From: Opitutaceae bacterium
Lineage (GTDB): Bacteria; Verrucomicrobiota; Verrucomicrobiia; Opitutales; Opitutaceae
NCBI GenBank assembly: GCA_016794725.1
Contig: JAEUGZ010000531.1
Coordinates: 1 to 32,428, forward strand
Direction of reading: 5' to 3'
Length of the DNA stretch: 32,428 bases
The translations under genes and the position numbers were made by a program. Shown in pieces: positions 14,894-23,999 of this stretch (positions are counted from its first letter, which is position 1; every line of letters begins with the position of its first letter). The notes beneath the pieces were generated by a model, which searched no databases, was not told the origin of the DNA, and saw only the letters and a list, made by a program, of their open reading frames with translations.

Positions 14894-17461
14894 TTAGGCG
14901 GGGCGAACCACCACCTGAACTCGCTTCTCCGCCCTCAAATAAGTTCGGGCGAAACGGGAAAGATCGTCGATCGTCACGGACTCGATTCGCCGATCGAAGT
15001 CCAGCCAGTCGTTGACGGGCTGTCCGTAGAGAGCATTCAGAGCGGCCTGCATGGCTCGGCTTGCATTCGTCTGCATGGACTGCCGCTTAGCCGCTTTGAG
15101 TCGCACCTGGCACCGTAGCAATTCGGCAGGTTCGATCTGCCCCGCCGCCACTCGGGCAATCTCGGCGTCAATCTCGGCCAGCACCTCGTCAGCGTGAACC
15201 GGCGCTGTTCCTGCATAAAAGTAAAACAACCCACCGCGCAATCCGACGACCCGGCTGGATCGAACGAAGTAGGCGAGCCCTTTCTCCTCTCGGACTCGCT
15301 CGAACAACCGCGATGCCATTCCACTGAAGAGCTCGTCCGCGACGTCCGCAACATACATATCGGCGTCAATTGCGCCCGGTCCCGGAAACCCCTGGAACAC
15401 CACCGCTTGTTCGCGCGGCTGGAGGTCGACGGAGTTCCCGTTCGCCGCAGGACCATCAAACGGCACGGGGAGCGGAGGTGGGGACTTCCGAGGAAGTTTC
15501 GCGAGGAATTTCTTCAGGTGCGGCAGCAGCTCTTTGCGGGAAAAGGCACCGGCCACGGCCAGAACCGCATTCCCACCCACCACCACCTGCTGGTGGAGTT
15601 TGCGAACATCGGCGGGAGAGAGTGCCTGCAATCCGGCGGGATCGCCATGGGAGTCGATTGCGAGCGGATGGTCCCCAAAGAAACGTCGCCGCAGGAGCTT
15701 TCGGCCGTAGGTAACGACATCGTCCGCATCCTGCTGCAGATCGGCGAGCTGGGCTCCACGCTCAATGTCAAACGTCTGGGGCTGAAACGCGGGCGCGAGC
15801 ACGGCGTCTCCCAGCAGGTCAATGGCGCGGAGGGAATCAGTGGGAAGCACCTCCAGGGAAAGGCCAAGGGCATTGTTTCCTGCAAACGACCCAAACGACC
15901 CGCCCACCTCCTCGATACGCTGCGCCACCTCGGCCGCTGTGCGGCGGCGGGTGTCTTTCGTGAGCAAGGTCGCAAGCAGTGCCGACGCACCACGCCGATT
16001 CGGGGCCTCAAGGCTCGGTCCCCCCATGAAGGCCATTCGAAAATGCAGATTGGGAATCCGACTGTCTTCCTGTAGCAACAACCGAGCCCCATTCGGAAGT
16101 CGAATTTCCTCAAACCCCGGGGAACGCAAACGGACCGTCTCGACCGATGGAGCGCGCGGAGCCTGCGCCAAGGGGCTGATGGAGACCGCAGTCTGGGTCT
16201 GGGGAATGAGATAGGTCCGAGCCAAGCGAACGAGATCGGCGGACGACAGTTTCCGGAGTCGATCAAAGTAGGTTCGTGTAAACCACAGGTCACCCACCAC
16301 CACTTCCGCCGCTCCCAGACGAGACGCCTGTCCCGACATCGTCTTTCTCGTATTGATTTCACCCACCATCAATTGGCGGATGGCCTTCCGGATTTGCGCG
16401 GGTGAAAAGCCTCGTCGGGTCACCTCCGCGAGGGTGCGCTCGATGCACTGGGTCGCCCGTTCTCGGCGGCCTGCATCGCACGTGAAGGAAACGTAGAAGA
16501 GGCCGGCTGTCCCGGGATTCCAGCTCGTGGCATCAATGGAGTGAACCAAACGCGCCTTTTCCCGGACCGCTCGCCACAATACCGAGCTGTCACCCGCGCC
16601 CAGCACCATCGCCAACAGCTCCAGTCCGGGCGCGTCTTCATGAGCCAGGCCCGGAATCTGCCAGGCCAGCCCCGCCCGCGTGAGTTCAACTCCCTCGTAA
16701 CGGTGATCGGACCGCGAGGCCAGCGCACGTGGCTCCTCGGGAATGACCACCGGAGCCAGGCGTCCGCGAGGCAGGACGCCCAGGTGGCTGTCCACCAGGC
16801 GCCGAACGGCCTCAGGCTCGACATCGCCGACCACCACGACCACGGTGTTGTTCGGTACGTATCTACCCTTATAGTACGAATATAGCTCATCCCGGCCGAC
16901 CCCGGAAAAAATCTCCCGGTGACCGATGATGGGAAGCCGGTAGGGATGCACCTTGAAGGCCGCCTCGAAGAGCGTCTCACCCAGCCGCTGGTCCGGATCG
17001 TCGCGCCCCATGTCGATCTCGCGAAGAATCACGTTCTTCTCCCGCTCGACCTCCTCCGCCGGCAGGGTGGAGCGGAACACGGCGTCCGCCAGCACATCGA
17101 CCGCCACCCCGACATGTTCACTCGGCAGATCGATGTAGTAGACGGTGCGATCAAAGGTCGTGTAGGCATTGATGTAGCCTCCATGAGCCTGGACGGTCGC
17201 ACTGATCTCCCGTCCGGCTCTTTTCTCCGTTCCCTTGAAAAGCATGTGTTCCAGGTAATGCGAAAGCCCCGCGCCGAGGAGGTCGCCCTCGTGGATACTG
17301 CCCGTCTTGACCCAGACCTGGACGGATGCGAGTGCTGCAGAGCTGTCCCGCTTGACGATCAAGGTGAGTCCATTCGGCAGCACCCATCGGTCGATGCTCT
17401 CCTTCCAGAAAGACTCGAGCAAATGGAGGTCAGAGGAGGCGGACGGCTGGGACTTCGACAT
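14894..17461 (-). CDS. M16 family zinc metallopeptidase, two-domain (full length)
   Basis: 855 residues comprising two tandem M16 units, as in pitrilysin-like or bacterial PqqL-like enzymes. The N-terminal unit has the inverted zinc motif HxxEH (SHYLEHMLFKGT: H68, E71, H72) and the third ligand E148 in EREKNVILREIDMG, 76 residues later as expected. NAYTTFDRTVYYIDLP and RYVPNNTVVVVVGDV are typical. The C-terminal unit (from about residue 430) has ARLLLQEDSRIPNLHFRMAF and GLRGGLFYFYAG but no HxxEH, so it is non-catalytic. No signal peptide is seen, suggesting a cytoplasmic protein. It follows the Minf_1886-family gene and precedes the EF-hand gene on the same strand. Confidence 0.9.
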   Translation of the reverse strand: MSKSQPSASSDLHLLESFWKESIDRWVLPNGLTLIVKRDSSAALASVQVWVKTGSIHEGDLLGAGLSHYLEHMLFKGTEKRAGREISATVQAHGGYINAYTTFDRTVYYIDLPSEHVGVAVDVLADAVFRSTLPAEEVEREKNVILREIDMGRDDPDQRLGETLFEAAFKVHPYRLPIIGHREIFSGVGRDELYSYYKGRYVPNNTVVVVVGDVEPEAVRRLVDSHLGVLPRGRLAPVVIPEEPRALASRSDHRYEGVELTRAGLAWQIPGLAHEDAPGLELLAMVLGAGDSSVLWRAVREKARLVHSIDATSWNPGTAGLFYVSFTCDAGRRERATQCIERTLAEVTRRGFSPAQIRKAIRQLMVGEINTRKTMSGQASRLGAAEVVVGDLWFTRTYFDRLRKLSSADLVRLARTYLIPQTQTAVSISPLAQAPRAPSVETVRLRSPGFEEIRLPNGARLLLQEDSRIPNLHFRMAFMGGPSLEAPNRRGASALLATLLTKDTRRRTAAEVAQRIEEVGGSFGSFAGNNALGLSLEVLPTDSLRAIDLLGDAVLAPAFQPQTFDIERGAQLADLQQDADDVVTYGRKLLRRRFFGDHPLAIDSHGDPAGLQALSPADVRKLHQQVVVGGNAVLAVAGAFSRKELLPHLKKFLAKLPRKSPPPLPVPFDGPAANGNSVDLQPREQAVVFQGFPGPGAIDADMYVADVADELFSGMASRLFERVREEKGLAYFVRSSRVVGLRGGLFYFYAGTAPVHADEVLAEIDAEIARVAAGQIEPAELLRCQVRLKAAKRQSMQTNASRAMQAALNALYGQPVNDWLDFDRRIESVTIDDLSRFARTYLRAEKRVQVVVRPA

Positions 17462-17528
17462 GAATAGGAATTCGATTCGGCACTACATGGAAACCGGCCC
17501 GGATATCAACCGGTCCCGTCCGAAAAAT

Positions 17529-17969
17529 CTAGACTGCCTCTCCCACCACGGACTTTGGCCATCCGGCAGGACGCGGATGCTTGGGCAGAAACGGTTTCAC
17601 AAATGCATCCTCAAACGAGTAGATGTCCGAAAAGTCCTCGCGCCGGTCATTGTCCGTCTTCGAAAAGACGTTGTATTCGATCAGGCTGAAAACGATATCA
17701 CCGAAGTCCGTACACGCGCGTATCCCCCAGCCGTTCAGCACGGTGATGGCCAGCGGGCCAAACTGATCCAACGCATAGGCCCTCAGACCGTCGAGAAGCT
17801 CGGGCCCACTGACATGCAGCGAGCGCTGCGCTCGATCCAGGTCACGCTTCTTGAGCTCCTTCACTGCATGATCAAGTCCATGCCGGGTAAAGGTATACGC
17901 TTTCGGATCAAAGCGCGGATCTTCCTTGCAAATCAATTCTACGATCTCGTCGAAGTCCAAATCCTGCAT
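17529..17969 (-). CDS. Minf_1886 family protein (Verrucomicrobia/Planctomycetes-restricted)
   Basis: 146 residues without signal peptide or membrane span. The segments YTFTRHGLDHAVKEL, RSLHVSGPELLDGLRAYALD, FGPLAITVLNGWGIRACTDF and GDIVFSLIEYNVFSKTDNDR match the Minf_1886 family as I know it, a short protein reported only from Verrucomicrobia, Planctomycetes and relatives, with no known function. It is the best taxonomic marker in the window. It is first in a minus-strand run, 67 bases before the M16 peptidase, and divergent from the Fur-family gene. Confidence 0.85.
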   Translation of the reverse strand: MQDLDFDEIVELICKEDPRFDPKAYTFTRHGLDHAVKELKKRDLDRAQRSLHVSGPELLDGLRAYALDQFGPLAITVLNGWGIRACTDFGDIVFSLIEYNVFSKTDNDRREDFSDIYSFEDAFVKPFLPKHPRPAGWPKSVVGEAV

Positions 17970-18119
17970 GGGCGGTCAGTCGAGTTTGCAGAGGGAACAC
18001 GGTTCCGCAATCATCCGCTTGCATGCCGCTGGGAGATTGCACTATGTTACCGCTGTCAGTCACCTCTTGTAACGCAAGTCATAGCAATTAATTACCCCTT
18101 ATACGTAGATTTCCAAATT

Positions 18120-18139
18120 GCGTCACGGACCGGTGACGC
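18120..18139. promoter_or_regulatory. Perfect inverted repeat 20 bases before the Fur-family start codon
   Basis: GCGTCAC (18120-18126) and GTGACGC (18133-18139) form a perfect 7-base inverted repeat with a 6-base spacer, the shape of a dimer operator. It does not resemble the classical Fur box. Autoregulation or control by another dimeric regulator is possible; an mRNA leader hairpin is the alternative. Confidence 0.4.
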
Positions 18140-18159
18140 TTTCTTTCAAACCATTAACC

Positions 18160-18690
18160 ATGATCGATACTCCAGAAACAAATACCGTGCTCGCTTCGGA
18201 TTCTTCCGCCGCAGGCACTCCGATTGAAGTTGCCGTCGCTCGTTTGCGGGCTGCGGGATTGCGCATCACGCAACCGCGCATTGCGATCCTAAATGCGCTC
18301 ATCCGGCGGGAGCAGCCGGCGAGCATTGAGCAGATTCATAATGATCTAAAAGGGAACACCTTCTGCGATCTGGTGACGGTCTATCGCTGTCTGGCTGCGT
18401 TTGAAGAACTTGACCTTGTTCGGCGTTGTTTCTTCCACAACGGAACCAGTTTGTGGCAGATTAATCTCGCTGGCGAAACGACCTATCACGTGGTTTGCAA
18501 GGTCACCAATTCCATGGAGCAATTGGATCCGCAAACGACCGCCGATCTCAATTCGGCGATCAAGCGCGTGGAAGATGTCCTGAAGTCACGCGGCTATTCG
18601 GACATCGGCCACATGGTCGAGTTTTTCGCTGTGAGCCCCGGCGCCAAAGTAGAAGGCGCGGGCAAACTCGCAGTCGACGCCGGTATGTGA
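18160..18690 (+). CDS. Fur family transcriptional regulator, atypical metal site
   Basis: 176 residues. After a 20-residue non-conserved leader comes the Fur winged helix: VARLRAAGLRITQPRIAIL, ALIRREQPASIEQIHNDLKG and LVTVYRCLAAFEELDLVRRC, all typical. The dimerisation domain is unusual: where Fur/PerR proteins have HHHHLxCxxCG, this one reads TYHVVCKVTNSMEQLD, keeping one His and one Cys and lacking the CxxC zinc knuckle and its C-terminal partner. Later histidines are few (IGHMVEFF). It may therefore sense something other than Fe through an altered site; this is inference. It converges on the superoxide dismutase gene with a shared terminator, hinting at oxidative or metal stress. Confidence 0.85.
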   Translation: MIDTPETNTVLASDSSAAGTPIEVAVARLRAAGLRITQPRIAILNALIRREQPASIEQIHNDLKGNTFCDLVTVYRCLAAFEELDLVRRCFFHNGTSLWQINLAGETTYHVVCKVTNSMEQLDPQTTADLNSAIKRVEDVLKSRGYSDIGHMVEFFAVSPGAKVEGAGKLAVDAGM

Positions 18691-18716
18691 CCGGCATTCT
18701 TAATAATTAATACTTG

Positions 18717-18748
18717 AAAACCCGCTTCGAAAGGAGCGGGTTTTTTTT
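18717..18748 (+). terminator. Intrinsic (bidirectional) terminator between fur-like and sod genes
   Basis: AAAACCCGCT (18717-18726), loop TCGAAAGG, AGCGGG and then eight T (18741-18748). The stem and T-run make a strong Rho-independent terminator for the Fur-family gene; read from the other strand the stem is followed by four T, so it can also stop sod transcription. Confidence 0.9.
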
Positions 18749-18776
18749 GGACGTCGCGGGCCGTCGGGAACGCCTG

Positions 18777-19532
18777 TCAACTGCGGGCGAGCTGGAATCG
18801 CCGGTCGACCGCAGTCCAATTCAGGACTTTCCAGAATGCCTGCGCGTAGTCAGCGCGGCGGTTCTGGTAGGCGAGGTAGTAGGCATGCTCCCAGACATCG
18901 AGACCGATGAGCGGAAACGCAGCCTCTGAAAGCGGACTGTCCTGATTGGCCGTCGATGTGATCCGCAATTGTCCGGACTGGAACACCAGCCAGGCCCACC
19001 CGCTTCCAAAACGTTTCAGCCCGGCATCGACAAATTGATCCCGGAAAGCCTCCAATGAGCCGAAGGACGACCGGAGCGCGGCGCCAAGCTCAGTCCCGGG
19101 GCCCTGGGCACCGCCCGGTGTTAGTAATGTCCAGAAGAGGGAATGATTTACGTGACCACCGACATTGTTACGCACTGCTCCGCGGATTGACTCCGGGAGT
19201 GACCCCAGTTTCTCCAGAAGCGTCTCCGCCGACCACGCTTTCAGGTCAGGAAACTCCTGAAGGGCTCGATTGGCATTGTCGATGTACGTCTTGTGATGAC
19301 GCCCATGGTGAATCTCCATGGTCCGCGCGTCGATATGCGGCTCCAGGGCCGCGAATGCAAATCCCAGTGCTGGCAGGACAAACGGTTGAGAGGTCGAGGG
19401 CTTAACGGCAACCGGCGCGGCCCCCTGCACTGTACCCTGCCCCGCCAACGCAACCGCACCCACCCCACCCAACAGACGCAGCGCATCCCGTCGGGAGAAG
19501 TGGCCAGACTTGGGTTCCGGTGAAGACATCAT
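18777..19532 (-). CDS. Fe/Mn-type superoxide dismutase with Tat signal
   Basis: 251 residues from the double ATG at 19532. The N-terminus has a twin-arginine signal ([20 protein letters not shown]), so the folded metalloenzyme is probably exported through Tat to the periplasm. The mature part is an iron/manganese superoxide dismutase: [44 protein letters not shown] and [20 protein letters not shown]; metal ligands are His in EPHID, His in HVNHSLFW, Asp and His in DVWEH. GGHVNH and the ANQDSPL glutamine favour manganese-type chemistry over iron, though metal identity is uncertain. Lies 56 bases downstream of the ABC fusion gene, same strand. Confidence 0.9.
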   Translation of the reverse strand: MMSSPEPKSGHFSRRDALRLLGGVGAVALAGQGTVQGAAPVAVKPSTSQPFVLPALGFAFAALEPHIDARTMEIHHGRHHKTYIDNANRALQEFPDLKAWSAETLLEKLGSLPESIRGAVRNNVGGHVNHSLFWTLLTPGGAQGPGTELGAALRSSFGSLEAFRDQFVDAGLKRFGSGWAWLVFQSGQLRITSTANQDSPLSEAAFPLIGLDVWEHAYYLAYQNRRADYAQAFWKVLNWTAVDRRFQLARS

Positions 19533-19588
19533 GGGCCAGAGGTACTCCGAATCGGCAAAGTCGCAAGCCCGGGAAGCGGTCCCTGGAC

Positions 19589-22500
19589 TTACCTCGACGC
19601 CCCGCCGATTCGGATCCGCGGATCGAGCCAAAGCAGCAGCAAATCGCTGACGAGCGTGCCGAAGACCCCAAGCACGCTCATGACCATCAGCATGGACCCG
19701 GCCAGATAAATGTCTTCCGCCAGCAGCGCATCCAGCATCACCGGACCCACCATCGGCAAACTCAACACCAGCGCCACGATGGCTCCCCCCGAGACCAATT
19801 GCGGAAACAGCGCGCCAAGTCCGGAAACAAACGGGTTGAGTGCCAGGCGCACCGGATACTTGAAGAGCAGACGGATCGGCCTGACCCCCTTCGCGCGCGC
19901 GGTCGTAACATAGGGCTTTCTCAATTCGTCCAGTAGGTTGGCCCGCATCACCCGGATCATTCCCGCCGTTCCACCAAAACCCAGCACCACTACCGGTACC
20001 CAGACATGGCGCGCGAGGTCCAGCACCTTTCCCCAGGTCCATTCCGAACTCGTCGCATATTCGGGCGAGAAGAGGCCGGACACGGAAAGTCCCAGCCATT
20101 GGTTGGCGACGTACATGAGGACAATCGCGAGCAGGAAGCCGGGCACCGACATGCCGAGGAAACCAAACAGCGTCAATAGGTAGTCGCCCCACGAATACTG
20201 CTTGACGGCCGAAAATATGCCGGTCGGGAGCGCCAGCGCCCAGGTGAAAATCAACGTGGCAAGCGACACCACCACCGTCAGGGCGATGCGATCCCCCACC
20301 ACCGAATTCACCGATCGATTGTGCTCCATCGAAAGCCCGAGGTTGCCCTGCAGCAGACCCGCGTCCTCGGTCCGGAAACTGACAAACCAGTAAAGGCCGA
20401 CCCACCGGAGGTATCGCTTCGTCATGGATTCATTGAGATGAAAGTCGTTCCGCAGATCCGACACCATTTGATCCGAGGTCGATGTTCCCTGCATTTGGAG
20501 CTCCAGAACCCGTGAGTGGGCGAAATCCCCCGGAGGCAGTTGCACAATCACAAAGATGATCACCGACACGACGCCCAAGGTGGGCACCATCAACGCCAAC
20601 CGGCGTCCGATGAAGGGGTGCCGCGCCGCCGCCAGCACCAGCACGAGCAGCACCGAAGCAACCATGAGAACGCGAAGCACCGTCGAAAGCCAGGCCAGCC
20701 CGCCCGCAGTCTCACCCGGTTCGCCTGGTCTGCCTTCCCGGGCGAGCAGAATGGCGGGGTCGCCCTCCACCTTCAACATCGCCTCGCGCGTGGCAGCCAC
20801 AGTGGAGGGCGGGTCGGACGGCTGGTCCCAATAGTAGGTTTCCAGCCCACCATTCGCAGGCGACATCCAGATCGCACCCGTGATCACATTCTTCGGGACA
20901 TTCCTGAAGCCGTCCTTGACGACCACCAGTTGAGGAGGGGAGGTGGTCACGCTGATGTGCCAGACTTCCTCGGCATTGCTCGTTTGAATCTCCCGGAAGA
21001 GCGCAATCCGACGCGTCGGATCGGCCTCCTGAAACAACTGCTCGAGCCGTTCCATGTTGCGGCGCAGCGGATGCCCCGGGGGAGGCTCAAGCGACCCAGG
21101 CTTGTTCGCCCGCTCGTCACCATACACCCCGCCAAATTGATACCACTGCCCATAACCCGGGGCGAAAAACGACTCGACATAGGTGGGCACAAAGTTCCGC
21201 GACTCCACCAGCGGCATCGCCTCGCTCTCTCCGGTCCAGACCGTGAAATCGTGCTCGAACGCGGCCTTCTCTGCATAAAAGAGCGGCCGCGCCCGGATCC
21301 GCTGAATGCAGCGGATCCCCACCTTCGCCCAGTCATCCACCACAAATTGAGCCGGATCATTGCCGGTGAACTCGGTCATGTTCAGGTACCACGCCATCTT
21401 TGTTCCATCTGGAAACATCCGGTAGCCATCGCTGTCACGGGCGGTCAGTCCCAACTCATCCAGAATCGCATTGGCACGAGCGGGATCGTACTCGGTGAAA
21501 CTCTTGAACAGCGCTTCGCTGTAATAGTCCGATTGCGGCCCCGGATCGATCTGCGCCGGTTCGCCCTGGCCATTGAACAACGCCGCGATGATGTCCCTTC
21601 GGTTGATGGCGAGCGACAGCGCCTGTCGGAAGCGTTTATCGTTCAGAAACCTGACTTTCAAGGCCGTCTCCGGCCGGTCCGGATCAATGCGGCGATTGAT
21701 GACGGGGTAGATGGTAAACGGGGATCTTGTTCCCTGGTACCAATGGTAAACCGAGTATCCGTTCTTGCGCGCGGACCCCATCAGCAGAACATGGTCCTCA
21801 TAGCGCATGAAGCGGTCCTGCATGGAGAGATGTCCTCCGGACGCGGTCAGTCCAAACAGATTGTTGGGCCGGATGTCCATCACCAGCCGGTCCAGATAGG
21901 GCAGCTGGTTGCCGGCCCCGTCAACGGCGGCATAATAGGGATTCCGGACAAAGACGAACGGCGCGTTGGCGGTGTAGTTACGGTACACCCACGGCCAAAG
22001 CCTGGGGTGATCGGGGTTGTTCCATTGCCTGAGACGCTGATAAACCGCGCGGCTGCTGGAGAGCTGAAAGGCCTGCATGTGGCGCTGGATGAGCGCCTGG
22101 TCGCCCAGCTGCGGGTGAAACTGGCGAAGGTAGTGCGCCGGGGTGCAGTATTCCGAGTACTCCACCGGATTCTGAGCATAGGAGGCCAGACGCTCAATGA
22201 ACAGGGGATTTGGCTGCTGAAAAACAAACCTCACCGTGTAGTCATCGACCTTTTCCAGCGAACCCTGCCCCGCGGCATTGCGCAGCAACCGGGGCGCCGC
22301 CTCAAAAAAAAGCACCTCGTCCCGATACCAATAGACAAGATCGTCCGCCGTGAACGGCATCCCGTCGGACCAGCGCATGCCCCGGCGGAGCTCAAACGTG
22401 AACACCCGGAAGTCGGGTGACGCCTTCCAGGACTTGGCTGCGTGGGGCACAATTGGATACCCTTCAGGCGACCAGCGGACCAGATTCCCCCCGGAGAGGC

Positions 22501-22918
22501 GCCACGAAATGGTGTTGACGTCTGCATTCGACACCGCGAGCCGCTGCCAGGTGCCGCCAAACTTCCCCACCCCTTCCACTCCGACCAGCACCACCGGTTC
22601 TGGTCCCACCCTGGCAGCAACCGGCGGGAGCTTCCCCTCGCGGACCAGTTCGGCCAACACCGGCGCCTCTCCCTTCGGCCACCACGGCTCGCGGGGATCC
22701 TGCGAATAGACCACGTCCTTTTGGATCCGCGGCGGATTCTCACGATGCAGGGTCATCTCTCTCGACTTTTCGACCTCCGCCAGAGCACGCGCCTCGGGTG
22801 CCGGCGGCGGGGTGGTGACGTCGGGGCGAAAACCGAGGCCGAACAAGTAGAGGACCAACGTCAGTCCCAAAGCGGCCAGCAGGAATCCAAGAAGGGGCTT
22901 GATGACACTCGTTCTCAC
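19589..22918 (-). CDS. Fused solute-binding protein / DppB-type permease of an ABC peptide transporter
   Basis: About 1109 residues from GTG at 22918 (another GTG at 23002 is possible). A membrane segment (residues 6-28, [20 protein letters not shown]) anchors an extracytoplasmic family 5 solute-binding domain, roughly 80-720: [58 protein letters not shown] and [15 protein letters not shown] are typical of DppA/OppA proteins. After a second membrane segment near 743-762 comes a DppB/OppB-like permease (767-1109) with [31 protein letters not shown] and the EAA-type cytoplasmic loop [16 protein letters not shown]. The fusion is one continuous frame. No second permease (DppC) or ATPases (DppD/F) are adjacent; the next gene on this strand is sod. 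Confidence 0.9.
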   Translation of the reverse strand: MRTSVIKPLLGFLLAALGLTLVLYLFGLGFRPDVTTPPPAPEARALAEVEKSREMTLHRENPPRIQKDVVYSQDPREPWWPKGEAPVLAELVREGKLPPVAARVGPEPVVLVGVEGVGKFGGTWQRLAVSNADVNTISWRLSGGNLVRWSPEGYPIVPHAAKSWKASPDFRVFTFELRRGMRWSDGMPFTADDLVYWYRDEVLFFEAAPRLLRNAAGQGSLEKVDDYTVRFVFQQPNPLFIERLASYAQNPVEYSEYCTPAHYLRQFHPQLGDQALIQRHMQAFQLSSSRAVYQRLRQWNNPDHPRLWPWVYRNYTANAPFVFVRNPYYAAVDGAGNQLPYLDRLVMDIRPNNLFGLTASGGHLSMQDRFMRYEDHVLLMGSARKNGYSVYHWYQGTRSPFTIYPVINRRIDPDRPETALKVRFLNDKRFRQALSLAINRRDIIAALFNGQGEPAQIDPGPQSDYYSEALFKSFTEYDPARANAILDELGLTARDSDGYRMFPDGTKMAWYLNMTEFTGNDPAQFVVDDWAKVGIRCIQRIRARPLFYAEKAAFEHDFTVWTGESEAMPLVESRNFVPTYVESFFAPGYGQWYQFGGVYGDERANKPGSLEPPPGHPLRRNMERLEQLFQEADPTRRIALFREIQTSNAEEVWHISVTTSPPQLVVVKDGFRNVPKNVITGAIWMSPANGGLETYYWDQPSDPPSTVAATREAMLKVEGDPAILLAREGRPGEPGETAGGLAWLSTVLRVLMVASVLLVLVLAAARHPFIGRRLALMVPTLGVVSVIIFVIVQLPPGDFAHSRVLELQMQGTSTSDQMVSDLRNDFHLNESMTKRYLRWVGLYWFVSFRTEDAGLLQGNLGLSMEHNRSVNSVVGDRIALTVVVSLATLIFTWALALPTGIFSAVKQYSWGDYLLTLFGFLGMSVPGFLLAIVLMYVANQWLGLSVSGLFSPEYATSSEWTWGKVLDLARHVWVPVVVLGFGGTAGMIRVMRANLLDELRKPYVTTARAKGVRPIRLLFKYPVRLALNPFVSGLGALFPQLVSGGAIVALVLSLPMVGPVMLDALLAEDIYLAGSMLMVMSVLGVFGTLVSDLLLLWLDPRIRIGGASR

Positions 22919-23059
22919 GGGCTCACCCAAGGCAACCGTCGGAAGCGGGGGAAGCAACGCCCTTCGCCGGGCGGGGTGCTTAATGTTATCCCGGCACCTC
23001 ACTCGAGGCGCGGGAACCGGACTTGCGGTCCCGCGGCTGATCCGACAGGTTCGCGGGAG

Positions 23060-23923
23060 ATGTCAAACCCGGTCACTCGCCGCCAGGCGCTCGCTACGCT
23101 CACCGGCGCCGTGCTTGCCACGGCCGCCTCATCGTCACGCGGGAACACCCCCACCCCCCCCACAACCATGTCCTCGATCCGCCACTCCGTCTGCAAATGG
23201 TGTTACCCGAAGATTCCTCTGGCCGACTTGGCGCGCGCAGGCGCGAAATTCGGACTGCAGTCGATTGAACTGCTCGGTCCGAAGGAATGGCCGGTGGTCA
23301 AGGAATTCGGTCTGACTTGTGCCATTTCCAACGGGCCCAGCACGATCCCGGACGGATTCAACCGGCGGGAAAATCACGCAAAACTGATTCCTGCTTTTCA
23401 CGAACGCATCCGCGAATGTGAAGAGGCCGGCATTCCCAATGTCATTTGTTTCTCCGGCAACCGACGGGGTCAAAGCGACGAAGAAGGACTCGAGATCTGT
23501 GCCGAGGGGATCAAGCAAATCGTCGCCGAGGCCGAAAAACGCAGGGTGACCGTTTGCATGGAGTTGCTCAACAGTCGCGTGAATCACAAAGACTACCAAT
23601 GCGATCGCACTCCGTGGGGCGTGGAACTCTGCAAACGAGTCGGCTCCGAGCGATTCAAGCTGCTCTACGACATTTACCACATGCAGATCATGGAGGGTGA
23701 TGTGATTCGCACGATCCAAACCCATCACACCTACTTTGGCCACTACCACACCGGAGGAAACCCGGGTCGAAACGAAATCGACGAGACTCAGGAGCTTTAC
23801 TATCCAGCGATCATGCGGGCCATCAAGGAAACGGGGTATGCGGGATTTGTCGGCCAGGAGTTCATTCCCAAACGCGATCCGCTGACCTCGCTGGAGGAAG
23901 CGATCAAGCTCTGCGCGGTCTAG
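23060..23923 (+). CDS. Hydroxypyruvate isomerase-like TIM-barrel protein with Tat-like signal
   Basis: 287 residues. The first 30 (VTRRQALATLTGAVLATAAS) look like a Tat signal peptide. The rest is an AP-endonuclease-2/xylose-isomerase-like TIM barrel of the hydroxypyruvate isomerase (Hyi) type: CKWCYPKIPLADLARAGAKF, VTVCMELLNSRVNHKDYQ (first catalytic Glu), LLYDIYHMQIMEGDVIRTI, GHYHTGGNPGRNEIDETQEL and GYAGFVGQEFIPKRDP (second Glu). Hyi interconverts hydroxypyruvate and tartronate semialdehyde; for exported relatives the substrate is unclear. ATG at 23168 would give a cytoplasmic form. Divergent from the ABC fusion gene and followed by a hairpin before gatB. Confidence 0.85.
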   Translation: MSNPVTRRQALATLTGAVLATAASSSRGNTPTPPTTMSSIRHSVCKWCYPKIPLADLARAGAKFGLQSIELLGPKEWPVVKEFGLTCAISNGPSTIPDGFNRRENHAKLIPAFHERIRECEEAGIPNVICFSGNRRGQSDEEGLEICAEGIKQIVAEAEKRRVTVCMELLNSRVNHKDYQCDRTPWGVELCKRVGSERFKLLYDIYHMQIMEGDVIRTIQTHHTYFGHYHTGGNPGRNEIDETQELYYPAIMRAIKETGYAGFVGQEFIPKRDPLTSLEEAIKLCAV

Positions 23924-23955
23924 GCAGGCTCACCTCAGATAAGAAGCTCCACCGT

Positions 23956-23980
23956 GGGTTGGTTTTCGTCCAACCCCGTT
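23956..23980 (+). terminator. Probable terminator after the hydroxypyruvate isomerase-like gene
   Basis: GGGTTGG (23956-23962), loop TTTTCGT, CCAACCC (23970-23976), then CGTTTA. A clean 7-base stem in the 76-base convergent gap before gatB, but the T-run is short, so it may be weak. Confidence 0.5.
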
Positions 23981-23999
23981 TAGTCCCACCAAACGCTGT

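Noticed and set aside
15194-16075. 293-codon plus-strand frame
   Set aside because: Antisense to the C-terminal half of the M16 peptidase with no own domain.
19533-20405. Apparent 291-residue N-terminal extension of the superoxide dismutase
   Set aside because: It overlaps the C-terminal part of the ABC fusion in another frame, and the SOD has its own ATG pair with a Tat signal at 19532.
20516-22420. 634-codon open frame on the plus strand
   Set aside because: Antisense to the binding domain of the ABC fusion; Arg/His/Pro-rich composition with no domain, a typical shadow frame in GC-rich DNA.
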